Positions 34,059 through 42,960 are shown, counted from the stretch's first letter. The stretch is 64,000 nucleotides of DNA from Bacillota bacterium (GCA_029907475.1 JARYLU010000003.1:1-64000); one strand, 5' to 3'. Made by a program: numbers and translations. Notes: generated from the sequence alone by a model not told the origin.

Positions 34059-34085
34059 AAGGGTGGCGTCATCAGCCGCCTTTTA
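34059..34085 (+). terminator. Terminator after spoVT
   Basis: GGTGGC (34062-34067) pairs with GCCGCC (34075-34080) with one G-U pair, extended by AAA/TTT, and is followed by TTTTAATTTTTT. Confidence 0.65.
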
Positions 34086-34158
34086 ATTTTTTGGCCTGGT
34101 CTAACAGGCTGCCTCCCTTCGTAAGCATTAGTTAAGAAGAAAAATGGGAGGAAAACTG

Positions 34159-35706
34159 GTGAGAGCAGACTCCTTTTTGCGCGGTGCATTTATCCTGACG
34201 GTTGCAGGGCTCGTTGTCAAAGTACTGGGTGCTCTTTACCGAATTCCCTTTACGCGTTTGGTGGGAAGCGAGGGAGTGGGACTGTATCAAATGGCTTACC
34301 CCATTTACGCCACTCTGCTTGCCCTTTCTTCCTCCGGTATCCCTGTCGCCATTTCGCTCCTTGTGGCGGAAAAAGGCGCCCTTGGGGATCGCCTCGGAGC
34401 ACGCCAGACCTTTTATTTATCGCTTATGATTTTATGCCTTTTGGGCCTCCTTCTTTCTCTCGGGCTTTTTAAGATTGCGCCGTATCTTGCGATGGAGGTT
34501 TTGGGAGATGTCAGGGCATATTACCCGCTGATCACGGCGGCTCCTGCCGTTCTGGTGATCTCGGTGGTCTCGGCCTTCCGGGGCTACTTCCAGGGGTGGC
34601 AGTTGATGTGGCCGACAGCCCTCTCCCAGCTTGTGGAGCAACTGGTACGGGTGGGAACGGTGTTCTGGGCGGCCCTCGTGCTTCTTCCCCGCGGTGTCGA
34701 GTTTGCCGCCGCCGGGGCGACCTTCGGAGCTTTTACCGGTGGTTTTGGGAGCCTGCTGGTTCTCTTTATAATTTTCTTGTGGTTTGAAAAACACGCTCAA
34801 ATTAAAACCCAACCTTGCAAAATAAAACCGGTTTCACCGGGGGGGATGGGGCTCTTGCTGAAACGCCTCTTTGCTTACGCCTTTCCGGTTTCTGCGGGCT
34901 CGCTGGTGATGCCTTTGGTGCAGGCGATAGATACCGTGATGATTCCCAACCGCCTGCGTGCTGCGGGTTATTCCCCCCGGGAGGCCACCTCTCTGTTTGG
35001 AGAACTCTCCGGAATGGCCAGCACGCTGGTCTACCTCCCCGCGATTTTAACCGTTTCCCTTGCCAGCAGTCTTGTTCCGAATGTGGCGGCCGCCCTGGCG
35101 CGGGGAAACAGGGAAGCCATCAGGAGGCAGGTGACGACGGCCGTACGGATTACCATCATCTTGTGCCTTCCTGCCGCGGTCGGGCTTGGGGTACTCGCAA
35201 CCCCGATTACGGCACTGCTTTTCGGCGATCCGGACGCCGGCCCGGTTACGGCCTGGCTCGCACCTGCCGCTTTTTTTTCGGGCCTCCAGCAGACAACCTC
35301 GGGGGCCTTGCAGGGTTTGGGATTTACCTGGCTTCCAATGGTCAACCTCATGATCGGGTGTGGGGTAAAGATCCTTTGTAATTATTATTTGACCGTGATC
35401 CCGGGCCTGGGCGTCAAAGGAGCGGCGCTGGGGAGCATCTTCGGCTTTTTTACTGCATCTTTCCTCAACCACCTGTCCCTGCGGTTTCTCTTGAAGTACG
35501 AGGGGCTGGTATTCTCCTTGCTCCGCCCCCTGCTAGCTGCTACAATAATGGGGGTGGGACTCCCCGCTTTTTATGCCTTCCTGAGCCCGGCGGGACTTCC
35601 TGTAGCAACCTCGGGTGCAGTGCTCGCCGGGGGGATCTGCTATTTTACAGTGCTTTTAATGAGCCGCGAGCTCAGTCCCGGCGAGTTGCGCCGGATCTTG
35701 CGCTAA
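34159..35706 (+). CDS. spoVB: Polysaccharide-biosynthesis / stage V sporulation B-type flippase (MOP superfamily)
   Basis: The 515-residue protein has about fourteen hydrophobic segments and the MATE/MOP fold start FLRGAFILTVAGLVVKVLGA followed by YRIPFTRLVGSEGVGLYQM. This matches SpoVB/YabM proteins, which take part in cortex peptidoglycan assembly, probably as lipid-linked precursor flippases. GTG 34159 is chosen because GGGAGGA is six bases upstream; an ATG at 34144 has none. It lies between spoVT and mazG as in Bacillus (spoVT-yabM-mazG), which supports the call. Several paralogues usually exist, so the exact SpoVB role is inferred. Confidence 0.85.
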   Translation: MRADSFLRGAFILTVAGLVVKVLGALYRIPFTRLVGSEGVGLYQMAYPIYATLLALSSSGIPVAISLLVAEKGALGDRLGARQTFYLSLMILCLLGLLLSLGLFKIAPYLAMEVLGDVRAYYPLITAAPAVLVISVVSAFRGYFQGWQLMWPTALSQLVEQLVRVGTVFWAALVLLPRGVEFAAAGATFGAFTGGFGSLLVLFIIFLWFEKHAQIKTQPCKIKPVSPGGMGLLLKRLFAYAFPVSAGSLVMPLVQAIDTVMIPNRLRAAGYSPREATSLFGELSGMASTLVYLPAILTVSLASSLVPNVAAALARGNREAIRRQVTTAVRITIILCLPAAVGLGVLATPITALLFGDPDAGPVTAWLAPAAFFSGLQQTTSGALQGLGFTWLPMVNLMIGCGVKILCNYYLTVIPGLGVKGAALGSIFGFFTASFLNHLSLRFLLKYEGLVFSLLRPLLAATIMGVGLPAFYAFLSPAGLPVATSGAVLAGGICYFTVLLMSRELSPGELRRILR

Positions 35707-35712
35707 AGGGAG

Positions 35713-37266
35713 ATGCCAGCAGAAACCATGCCCGAGCGTCCTGTAAAAGTAGATACCGGAGAAGTTTACGTGGTGGGTTTGGGACCCGGCGATCCCATGG
35801 ATTTGCCGCCCCTCAACCTCAGTTTAATGCAGGCTGGAGGAAGTGTGTACCTTCGTACCCGGTGCCACCCGGTCGTTCCCTTTTTAGAAAAAGAGGGGGT
35901 AAAATTTGCCTCGTTCGATGATTTTTATGAAAAGGCGATATCCTTTGAACAAGCCTACCGGCAAATGGCGGATTTTCTCATCACAGCCGCGCAGGGAAGC
36001 GACACCCCCGTTGTTTTTGGGGTTCCGGGTCACCCCCTGGTCGGCGAGAGCGTAGTCAGGCACCTCCTCGAGATGGGCCCAAAAAAGGGGATACGGGTGC
36101 GCCTCTGGCCCGCTCCGAGTTTTCTGGAGGCTGTTTGTGGGGTGCTGGGGCTTGACCCGGCACAGGGAATCCTGATGGTCGATGGTTTTGAATTATGCCG
36201 CTTTTCCCCGGAAGCCCCTTCCTTTTTCGTGCCCCGCGGGACCGGTGTTCTTGTTGCCCAGGTCTATAACCGCGTCCTTGCGTCGGAGGCCAAACTCACC
36301 CTCATGGAGCACTTTCCTGATGATCACCCTGTCGCTCTCGTGCGGGCGGCAGGGGTGCGGGGGGAGGAGCGCGTGGAAAAAATACCCCTTTACCGTCTGG
36401 ACCGGTGTAAGGATTTAGACCACCTGACCACCCTTTATCTTCCCCCTTTCACTCCGGAAAGCGACAGCGCCCCGCGCTACGTCCTCGACCCCCTTGTGGA
36501 GGTGATGAATCGCCTGTTGGGCCCCGGAGGCTGCCCCTGGGACCGCCGGCAGACTCACGAAACTTTAAAAAAGTACTTAATTGAAGAGGCTTACGAGGTT
36601 ATCGATGCCATCGATGAGGGAAATATGCATAAACTATGCGAAGAGTTGGGAGACTTATTACTGCAAGTTATCTTTCATGCCGCCCTTGCAGCAAGGGATG
36701 AAGAATTCAACTTGAGCCAGGTGATCGCAGGGATTACCGAGAAATTAAAGCGCCGCCACCCCCATGTTTTTGGAACAGGAAAGGCAAAAAATGCGGCAGA
36801 AGTCCTAAGAAACTGGGAAGCAATCAAACGGGAAGAAAAGGAGGGGTCATCGCTTTTAGGAGGAATCCCCCGCGATCTTCCGGCCCTCCAGCGGGCTCAA
36901 AAAGTTCAGGGAAAGGCGGCTCTCGTGGGTTTTGATTGGCCGGACCCGCAGGGCGCGGCTGCGAAGCTTGAAGAAGAATGGCAGGAACTTCGGGCGGCCT
37001 GGGCACGGAATGACGCCGAGGCGGTCCGGACCGAAGCGGGCGATTTCTTCTTTGCCGCAGTTAACCTAGCCCGGTTGCTCAAGGTAAATGCAGAGGAAGC
37101 ACTCCGGGCGGCTGTGGACAAGTTTACGAAGAGATTTCGCTGCATGGAGGAGCAGGCCCGGGAACGGGGAACTGAATTACAGGGCCTTTCGCTTGCGGAA
37201 CTCGACGCTCTCTGGGACGAGGCGAAAGCCCAAGAACGCTTGGATCAGAAGAATTCTCAAACTTAA
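35713..37266 (+). CDS. mazG: Fused tetrapyrrole-methylase-like / MazG nucleotide pyrophosphohydrolase (YabN type)
   Basis: The 517-residue protein joins an N-terminal SAM-dependent tetrapyrrole-methylase-like domain (VYVVGLGPGDPMDLPPLNL, then VVFGVPGHPLVGE) to a C-terminal tandem MazG domain (GGCPWDRRQTHETLKKYLIE, EEAYEVIDAID, EELGDLLLQVIFHA with the metal-binding Glu/Asp). MazG hydrolyses non-canonical or stress-related nucleoside triphosphates. The same fusion occurs as yabN in Bacillus at this position. The ATG at 35713 overlaps its AAGGGAG site; the ATG at 35728 is an alternative. Confidence 0.93.
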   Translation: MPAETMPERPVKVDTGEVYVVGLGPGDPMDLPPLNLSLMQAGGSVYLRTRCHPVVPFLEKEGVKFASFDDFYEKAISFEQAYRQMADFLITAAQGSDTPVVFGVPGHPLVGESVVRHLLEMGPKKGIRVRLWPAPSFLEAVCGVLGLDPAQGILMVDGFELCRFSPEAPSFFVPRGTGVLVAQVYNRVLASEAKLTLMEHFPDDHPVALVRAAGVRGEERVEKIPLYRLDRCKDLDHLTTLYLPPFTPESDSAPRYVLDPLVEVMNRLLGPGGCPWDRRQTHETLKKYLIEEAYEVIDAIDEGNMHKLCEELGDLLLQVIFHAALAARDEEFNLSQVIAGITEKLKRRHPHVFGTGKAKNAAEVLRNWEAIKREEKEGSSLLGGIPRDLPALQRAQKVQGKAALVGFDWPDPQGAAAKLEEEWQELRAAWARNDAEAVRTEAGDFFFAAVNLARLLKVNAEEALRAAVDKFTKRFRCMEEQARERGTELQGLSLAELDALWDEAKAQERLDQKNSQT

Positions 37267-37401
37267 TAAAAAGATTATTCGAAAAAATTTTTGGCGGGCG
37301 GCAAAAATTTTCAAAAACCAGTCCTACTTAGCAGGAGTTTCAAGGATTCTGGCGAATATGGTAGTTCCGAAAGATAAAACTTCGAAAAGGGAGGGTTTTT
37401 T

Positions 37402-37674
37402 TTGAACAAGGCCGAACTGATCAGCAGTGTCGCAGATAAGTCGGAAATGACCAAGAAGGATGCAGAAAAGGCTGTAAATGCGGTTTTTGCTGCCATTGAA
37501 GAAGCGCTTACCCGGGGTGAAAAGGTTCAACTTATCGGGTTTGGCACCTTTGAGGTAAGAAACCGGGCGGCAAGGACGGGCCGTAACCCGCAAACAGGGG
37601 AAGAAATCCAGATCGCAGCAACGAGGGTCCCCGCCTTCCGGCCTGGCAAGGCGCTTAGAGATGCCATTACTTAA
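37402..37674 (+). CDS. hup: HU-type DNA-binding protein
   Basis: The 90-residue protein is a canonical [22 protein letters not shown], then [20 protein letters not shown] with the DNA-bending arm and conserved Pro, and [12 protein letters not shown]. It compacts and bends DNA. The TTG start has AAAGGGAGGG upstream. It lies between mazG and the S4 protein, as in many clostridia. The 135-base leader contains TCCTACTTAGCAGGA, a short hairpin. Confidence 0.96.
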   Translation: MNKAELISSVADKSEMTKKDAEKAVNAVFAAIEEALTRGEKVQLIGFGTFEVRNRAARTGRNPQTGEEIQIAATRVPAFRPGKALRDAIT

Positions 37675-37888
37675 AAGCTCTCTCCCTGTCAAAAAAAATC
37701 GGAAGAGCGGATAAAAGGTCGATTTCCAGAAGTTTTAGCGAGAAACGCAATCTTCGCGGGTGATGATCCCTTGCCCAGGGGCAAGAAGATTTTCTTAGAA
37801 TAACGGCACCAGGGAAGGGAAGTATGGCAAAACTACCTGTGAAAGAGTTCCCATTTTTAACAAAACGTTTTTCTTAAGGCGGTTCCGG

Positions 37889-37912
37889 AAAGGTCGGAGG
37901 ACCTTTTCTTTT
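37889..37912 (+). terminator. Terminator between hup and the S4-protein gene
   Basis: AAAGGTC (37889-37895) pairs with GACCTTT (37900-37906) across GGAG and continues into TCTTTTC. A 17-codon open frame (37824-37877) with an AAGGGAAG site lies just before it and could be a leader peptide. Confidence 0.65.
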
Positions 37913-37938
37913 CTTTTGGGAGAAATCGGGGAGGAACA

Positions 37939-38217
37939 ATGCGACTTGACAAGTTCTTGCAGGTAAGTCGCCTCATCAAGCGCCGCGCCGGCGCAAAAGA
38001 GGCGTGCCTGGCCGGACGGGTCCAGCTTAACGGAAGAGTGGCAAAACCCGGTTCTGAAATCAAGGCAGGGGACGTGATCACTCTTGCCGGGGGGAGAAAA
38101 ATTACCCGCGTGGAGGTTTTGATCGTTCCGGAACGCAGTGTTTCGAGCGCCCAGGCCCGGACTCTCTACAGGGGCCTCGAGGAGGAGCGGCTTCCTTCCT
38201 CTAAAGAGGAAGAATAA
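37939..38217 (+). CDS. rqcP: S4-domain RNA-binding protein (RqcP/YabO)
   Basis: The 92-residue protein is an S4 domain: MRLDKFLQVSRLIKRRAGAK at the start, then GRVQLNGRVAKPGSEIKAGD. YabO/RqcP helps RqcH add Ala tails to nascent chains on stalled 50S subunits. The ATG has a GGGGAGGAAC site. In Bacillus it is followed by yabP, yabQ and divIC; here spoIID follows instead. Confidence 0.9.
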   Translation: MRLDKFLQVSRLIKRRAGAKEACLAGRVQLNGRVAKPGSEIKAGDVITLAGGRKITRVEVLIVPERSVSSAQARTLYRGLEEERLPSSKEEE

Positions 38218-38286
38218 GGATACCGGCGCCGGCCTTTTTGAGGCAGGGGATTCAAAGAGGAACGGTATACAGGACCTCCCTCCTGT

Positions 38287-38315
38287 TCATAATAAAACCG
38301 CGAAGGTAATAGATT
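38287..38315 (+). promoter_or_regulatory. Possible sigma-E promoter of spoIID
   Basis: TCATAATA (38287-38294), 13 bases, AATAGATT (38308-38315). The -10 matches CATACAnT at six of eight positions. spoIID is sigma-E dependent in Bacillus. Confidence 0.4.
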
Positions 38316-38345
38316 TTTATTTTAATTTCAGGAGGGAAGGTCAAG

Positions 38346-39320
38346 ATGGAACAGGCCAAGAGGGGGCGCGTGTTGACCGTTGCAGTTCTTGCCGTTTTGG
38401 CCATCGCGGCGTTTTGGGGATTGCTCCGGGGGGGAAGGCCTCCGGCGCGGCAGCCTCTGCGGGTACCCGAGCAGGAATTTCGTTACACCGAGCCTACAAT
38501 TACGCTCTACGATCACCGAACAGGGGAGAAGAGCAGCATCAAATTCGAAACGTACATTGCGGGGGTTGTCGCGGCTGAAATGGAGCCTACCTGGCCGACG
38601 GAGGCGCTGGCCGCCCAGGCAATCCTGGCTCGCACCTTCACCCTGCACAAGATCAGGTATGAGGGAGGCGTTTCCGAGCGGGGAGCAGATGCGTCCACCA
38701 GCCCCGAGGAGTTTCAGGCATATGACCCCGGCCGGATTAACGCGAATGTACGCAGAGCTGTTGAGATGACCCGGGGAATGGTGATCAAGCACAACGGCCG
38801 GTATGTGCGCGCCTGGTTTCACGCCAATGCCGGGGGGCGTACCGCCACGGCCCCTGAGGGATTAAATTTTACCAAAGAGCCGACCCCATACATTAAAAGC
38901 GTATCCGACCCCGGCCAGAAGGTTGCTCCTCCTGCAGAACGAAGCTGGACGGTTTCCTTTTCCCTGAGCCGGGTCCGGGAGGCGGTGCGGAGCCTGACCG
39001 GACATGACCCGGGCGCCATTGAGTCGGTGCAGATTCTTAAACGGGGTCCCTCCGGGCGGGCAGTCCAAATTCGACTCGGAAACGCTACCATCAGCGGGAA
39101 TTCCTTGAGGCTGGCTTTGGGGCCCGAGGTAATGCGCTCTACGCTGCTCGACCGTTTGGAGGTACGGGATCAAATGCTGGCGATCTCCGGCCGCGGACGC
39201 GGGCACGGCGTAGGGATGAGCCAGTGGGGGGCTTACTACCTGGCAAAGCAGGGGAAGTCCCCGGCGGATATCGTCCGCTATTATTACAAAGGTGTTACCC
39301 TCGAGAAGGTCTGGCGGTAA
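38346..39320 (+). CDS. spoIID: SpoIID-type peptidoglycan lytic transglycosylase
   Basis: The 324-residue protein has an N-terminal membrane anchor (VLTVAVLAVLAIAAFWGLL) and the SpoIID/LytB domain: FETYIAGVVAAEMEPTWPTE with the catalytic Glu, AQAILARTFTL, and GRGHGVGMSQWGAYYLAKQG. SpoIID is part of the DMP complex that drives forespore engulfment by cleaving denuded glycan strands. GGAGGGAAGG precedes the ATG. LytB paralogues share these motifs, but the sporulation neighbourhood and the sigma-E-like promoter support SpoIID. Confidence 0.88.
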   Translation: MEQAKRGRVLTVAVLAVLAIAAFWGLLRGGRPPARQPLRVPEQEFRYTEPTITLYDHRTGEKSSIKFETYIAGVVAAEMEPTWPTEALAAQAILARTFTLHKIRYEGGVSERGADASTSPEEFQAYDPGRINANVRRAVEMTRGMVIKHNGRYVRAWFHANAGGRTATAPEGLNFTKEPTPYIKSVSDPGQKVAPPAERSWTVSFSLSRVREAVRSLTGHDPGAIESVQILKRGPSGRAVQIRLGNATISGNSLRLALGPEVMRSTLLDRLEVRDQMLAISGRGRGHGVGMSQWGAYYLAKQGKSPADIVRYYYKGVTLEKVWR

Positions 39321-39401
39321 GATCTAGGGACACCAGCCCAAATCTCTCAGGCAAGTCTTCTGCTTGCCCAGGTACTTTTAATCTGTTGCCGCATAAGTAC
39401 C

Positions 39402-39430
39402 AGGCCTGTGTTTGTACAGGCCTCTTTTTT
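39402..39430 (+). terminator. Terminator after spoIID
   Basis: AGGCCTGT (39402-39409) pairs with ACAGGCCT (39416-39423) across six bases and is followed by C and six T. Confidence 0.88.
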
Positions 39431-39461
39431 CCCTATGACACCATCGCTCTTTTTGACCTGT

Positions 39462-39542
39462 CAGGCAAGCCCTTCCGCTCGCTCCGGATTCCGTTTTCCA
39501 GCACTCACTGCTGCTTCGTGACAGTTCTGGGTTCAGGCGAAA
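39462..39542 (+). repeat. Imperfect direct repeat, copy 1
   Basis: This 81-base unit starts CAGGCAAGC and includes CTTCCGCTCGCTCC, GATTCCG and GACAGTTCT. It recurs imperfectly at 39579-39663. It is not part of any supported gene. Confidence 0.7.
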
Positions 39543-39578
39543 TTTAAACACTCGCTCCCAGACTTCCGGTTTGGTTGC

Positions 39579-39663
39579 CAGGCAAGCACTTCCACTCGCT
39601 CCTGATTCCGCTCCGGACAGCACCACGGCTTGCTTCGGGACAGTTCTAGGCTGCTGCGGAAAA
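39579..39663 (+). repeat. Imperfect direct repeat, copy 2
   Basis: It shares CAGGCAAGC, CTTCC-CTCGCTCC, GATTCCG, CAGCAC, GGACAGTTCT and GCGGAAA with copy 1, with substitutions and short indels throughout. The start-to-start distance is 117 bases. Confidence 0.7.
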
Positions 39664-40117
39664 CCTCCGCAACTTTATATCCATTTATGCCGCGCTTTGA
39701 ACCGGCGCTTCGCCACTGCTTTTAGTTTCCGCCGTGTTGAAAGTCCTCGCAGCCTGAACTGTCAACCTCGCGGCGCCGGGTGCTGTTACCCGTCGCTCCA
39801 TATGTCGCTCGTCAGAAGGCTTGCCTGGCTTAGTTGGCGAGGGTAACAACCCCCGCAAGGCCTTCAGGCGCAAGAATAACCCCTTTATTTTTCGTCCTTC
39901 TGATGGTGCCGCCGGAGGCGGCATGAGCGACTGCCTCGAGCAGTGCAACAGCCGGCCAATCTCGTCTTGTGCATCGGGCGGCGCCCGGATGCGCAATGAT
40001 AACCAAATTGTATTTTCAGGAAGGAATTATGGCAGGAGGTGGCGAAAACTTACAAGATTAAAAGCGAGAAAAAATTTAGGAAAAATGTCGAAGTAGATTC
40101 TCAAGGGGAAAAAATTA
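39664..40117. other. Gene-free, hairpin-rich stretch upstream of the SLH protein
   Basis: No open frame with a ribosome site is found on either strand. Strong local structure includes GCCGCC-GGA-GGCGGC (39908-39922) and GCATCGGGC pairing with GCCCGGATGC (39971-39992). With the repeats upstream this makes nearly 800 bases without a gene after spoIID. It could be a dispersed non-coding repeat element or a decayed insertion; I recognise no transposase. Confidence 0.45.
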
Positions 40118-40972
40118 GTGGATAATATAAAAAGATTGCTTTTAATCTTAATAACAGTTCTTTCTTTTGGCGCAAGCGCTTTTCTGGGAGCCCCCGGTCC
40201 TTGGCGGGAGAAGGTCGCGGACGACAAGGCTCTGGCGTCTTCCTTGACAGCAGGTTCCGGGGATGAAAACCTGGAGTTGCCGGGAAGCGGCGAGCCGGGT
40301 TCTGTTTCCGATCCGGTTTTAACGAGGAGTTCTTTTGAACAGTACCTGGAACGCCTTTTCCGGGAGCCGCGCCAGCAACTGGCCGCGCTGGAGGGGCGCC
40401 TTGCCCGGGTTGAACAGGGAATCCAGGCGATTCAAGGGAGTTTTGCCGCTTCTTTTCCGGATCTCCGGGGTCACTGGGCGGAACAGGCCGTAATTGCCTT
40501 GCGGGCGCGCGGGATCATCGACGGCTACCCGGACGGCAGGTTCCACCCGGAACAGCCGGTGACCCGGGGAGCGCTGGCCGTGATGCTGGCCAGAGCGAAA
40601 AACCTTCCCCTGCGGCCTGGTGAGGCGGTTTTTTCCGATCTTGCGCCGGGCCATTGGGCGGCCGGGGCGATTGGGGCGGCGCGTGCTGCGGGATACCTGC
40701 AGGGTTACCCGGACGGAACCTTTCGCCCTGAGCAAAATGTAACCCGCGCCGAGGTGGCGGTTATTTTGAATAAGGCTTTCAAGCCCCGGGCGGGGAGCGG
40801 GACCCCCAAACTTTTCCGGGACGTGGCAGGCCACTGGGCAGCCGCTGACATCGGGGAACTGGCCGGGGACGGGATTCTTGGCGGTTATCCTGACGGTACC
40901 TTCCGCCCCCAGCGCACCATGAGCAGGGCGGAGGTTGCAGGAGCCATGGCGCGCGTCCTGGCGCTGGAGTGA
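40118..40972 (+). CDS. SLH-domain surface protein
   Basis: The 284-residue protein has an N-terminal signal segment (LLLILITVLSFGASAFLGA), a short coiled region (residues about 75-105) and three SLH repeats. Each repeat has a GHWA segment, a GYPDG(T/R)F(H/R)P segment and a TRAE-type end. SLH domains bind pyruvylated wall polysaccharide. The protein has no other domain, so it may be a structural S-layer component or adaptor. GTG 40118 has AAGGGGA upstream. It precedes LCP and WecG/TagA genes, which make and attach wall polymers. Confidence 0.85.
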   Translation: MDNIKRLLLILITVLSFGASAFLGAPGPWREKVADDKALASSLTAGSGDENLELPGSGEPGSVSDPVLTRSSFEQYLERLFREPRQQLAALEGRLARVEQGIQAIQGSFAASFPDLRGHWAEQAVIALRARGIIDGYPDGRFHPEQPVTRGALAVMLARAKNLPLRPGEAVFSDLAPGHWAAGAIGAARAAGYLQGYPDGTFRPEQNVTRAEVAVILNKAFKPRAGSGTPKLFRDVAGHWAAADIGELAGDGILGGYPDGTFRPQRTMSRAEVAGAMARVLALE

Positions 40973-41030
40973 GGGGGAGAGCCTTGCAGGTCGGGAAACT
41001 TTCAGGGGTTAAAGGGTTGGGTGATCGAGG

Positions 41031-42086
41031 GTGAATTTTGAGTTCAACGACTGGGAAGAGACGAGAGACTGGGGCCCGGTCGAATCTGGCCGGCTGCCGG
41101 GATATGCGGAGGAAGATTTGGTGCGCGGAAGTAAGGGGAAGAGGCGGAAAAAGAAGTTGCGGCGCGCCGGAGGGACGGCGTTTTTAATCCTGCTCTTCCT
41201 CGCCTTGTTGCTGTTGGGATACTTTCTGGCAGGGGGCCGCGTTCCTTTTTCCGGGACGAACAGCATCGTACCGCCGCCCGCGGCTGCCGCCGAGCGCGTG
41301 GTTCCGGTGCTCCTGCTGGGGATTGACCAGCGGGAACCCCGGGAGCCTTCCCGGGCGGATACGATTATCGTGGCCTTTCTGGACCGGGAGGAGAAAAAGG
41401 TGCGTCTCTTATCGATTCCCCGGGATACTTACACTTCTGTGCCGGGACGTTCGCGCAAAGACAAGATCAATGCCTCCCACGCCCTGGGAGGACCTGAGGC
41501 AACGGCAAGAGCGGTCAGCGATCTGCTTGGAGTCGAAATAAAATACTACATCGAGACCAATTTTGAGGGGTTCCAAAAAATTGTGGATACCCTGGGCGGC
41601 GTGACGGTCGAGGTCCAGCAGCGCATGTATTATCCTGAAGAAGGAATCAATCTTTACCCCGGGGTGCAGCGGCTTGATGGCTCTGATGCCCTCGCCTTTG
41701 TCCGCTTTCGAGGCTACCCACTGGCTGACATTGACCGGATCAAGCAGCAGCAGCGCTTCTTTTCGGCCCTGGCTGATGAAGCTTTACAATGGCGAAACTT
41801 GTGGCGGATTCCGGACCTGGTGCGCGCCTTGAAAGAGGCTGTAGAAACAAATCTAAGCGTTTCCCAAATGATTGAGCTCGCCAAGTTGTTTCATCAAATT
41901 AATAACTCCCAGGTAGAAGGGTACATCCTGCCGGGAGACCCGGAAACCATTAACGGCGGGGACTATATTATACCCAGGCTGAATGAAATCCCTCCCCTGG
42001 TGCGCGCCCTCCAGGAAGGGTCATCTCCTGAGGGTGACTCGCCGGAGAAGGGCCCCTCGCGGCTCGAAGGTCCGGGCAGAAGTTAA
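41031..42086 (+). CDS. LytR-CpsA-Psr (LCP) family wall-polymer ligase
   Basis: The 351-residue protein has one membrane segment (about 46-68, GTAFLILLFLALLLLGYFLA) and an extracellular LCP domain: RADTIIVAFLDREEKKVRLL, SIPRDTYTSVPG with the phosphate-binding Arg, KINASHALGG, and LAFVRFRGYPLADIDRIKQQ with the second Arg cluster. LCP enzymes transfer lipid-linked glycopolymers to peptidoglycan. The GTG start has a modest site. It overlaps the duplicated ribosome-site segment leading to the WecG/TagA gene. Confidence 0.92.
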   Translation: MNFEFNDWEETRDWGPVESGRLPGYAEEDLVRGSKGKRRKKKLRRAGGTAFLILLFLALLLLGYFLAGGRVPFSGTNSIVPPPAAAAERVVPVLLLGIDQREPREPSRADTIIVAFLDREEKKVRLLSIPRDTYTSVPGRSRKDKINASHALGGPEATARAVSDLLGVEIKYYIETNFEGFQKIVDTLGGVTVEVQQRMYYPEEGINLYPGVQRLDGSDALAFVRFRGYPLADIDRIKQQQRFFSALADEALQWRNLWRIPDLVRALKEAVETNLSVSQMIELAKLFHQINNSQVEGYILPGDPETINGGDYIIPRLNEIPPLVRALQEGSSPEGDSPEKGPSRLEGPGRS

Positions 42087-42120
42087 GGAGGCAGAACGGG
42101 TAGAAGTTAAGGAGGCGGAA
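42078..42120 (+). repeat. Duplicated ribosome-site segment before the WecG/TagA gene
   Basis: AGAAGTTAAGGAGGC is present at 42078-42092 and again at 42102-42116, with a 24-base period. The first copy spans the LCP stop codon, and the second supplies the AAGGAGG used by the ATG at 42121. Both copies read in the downstream frame as EVKEAE. Confidence 0.85.
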
Positions 42121-42960
42121 ATGGCCAAAATAACCCTGCCTGAGAAAAGAGAGGTTTTAGGGGTGGGTATCCACCCTTTAACTTTGGCAGAATGTGCGGC
42201 TGTGATCCGGAACTGGATCCGGGAGCAATACATGTGGGAGGAGATTACAGGTGACAGGGGGGATGGGGAGGGGTTCGGGCAGCGTCCTGCTGCACTCCAC
42301 CAGGTTGTTACCCTGAATGCGGAAATGCTTTACAGGGCGCAATATGACACCTCCTTCCGGGACCTGTTAAACCAGGCGGATCTGGTGGTCCCGGACGGCC
42401 ACGGAGTGGTCTGGGCGGGGCGCAGGCTTGGTTGTCCCTTTCCCGAACGAGTCACCGGTATTGATTTAATTTATTCGCTCGTTTCTTACGCAGCGCGTGA
42501 GAAGTGGCGCATTTTTTTGCTCGGAGGGGTATCCGGAGTCGCCGAGGCTGCAGCATTAAAGCTCCGGCAGAAATACCCCGGCCTGCATGTGGCCGGGACG
42601 GAGCACGGCTATTTTTCCGAGACAGAGATCGTCCCAGTACTCCGTAAGATCCGGGCAACCAGGCCAGATTTACTGCTTGTGGCATTGGGGTCGCCAAGGC
42701 AGGAATTTTTTATCTGGGTTCACCGGCGGGAGTTGGGTGCCCTCGTTGCAATTGGAGTAGGGGGGAGTTTAGATGTCCTGGCAGGACGGCTGCGCCGCGC
42801 CCCTGTTTTTTTCCAGCGGCTTCACCTGGAATGGCTCTACCGCGTCCTCCAGGAGCCTTCCCGCTGGCGGCGCGCGCTGGTGCTCCCTCGTTTTGCGTGG
42901 AAGGTCCTGCGGGCACCCCGCCGCCGGGCACGGAAGCGGCCCTCCCAGACCGGGGCATGA
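42121..42960 (+). CDS. WecG/TagA/CpsF-family glycosyltransferase
   Basis: The 279-residue enzyme has VTLNAEMLYRAQYD, VVPDGHGVVWAGRRLG, RVTGIDLIY, IFLLGGVSGVAEAAA and VALGSPRQEFFIW, the family signatures. TagA-type enzymes add N-acetylmannosamine to lipid-linked GlcNAc, committing precursors to wall teichoic acid or related polymers. ATG 42121 has AAGGAGG six bases upstream; the longer frame overlaps the LCP gene. With the LCP ligase upstream it probably forms a wall-glycopolymer synthesis and attachment unit. Confidence 0.92.
   Translation: MAKITLPEKREVLGVGIHPLTLAECAAVIRNWIREQYMWEEITGDRGDGEGFGQRPAALHQVVTLNAEMLYRAQYDTSFRDLLNQADLVVPDGHGVVWAGRRLGCPFPERVTGIDLIYSLVSYAAREKWRIFLLGGVSGVAEAAALKLRQKYPGLHVAGTEHGYFSETEIVPVLRKIRATRPDLLLVALGSPRQEFFIWVHRRELGALVAIGVGGSLDVLAGRLRRAPVFFQRLHLEWLYRVLQEPSRWRRALVLPRFAWKVLRAPRRRARKRPSQTGA

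Noticed and set aside
39378-39996. Several minus-strand open frames in the stretch after spoIID.
   Set aside because: They lack ribosome sites and their residues come from the direct repeats and hairpins.
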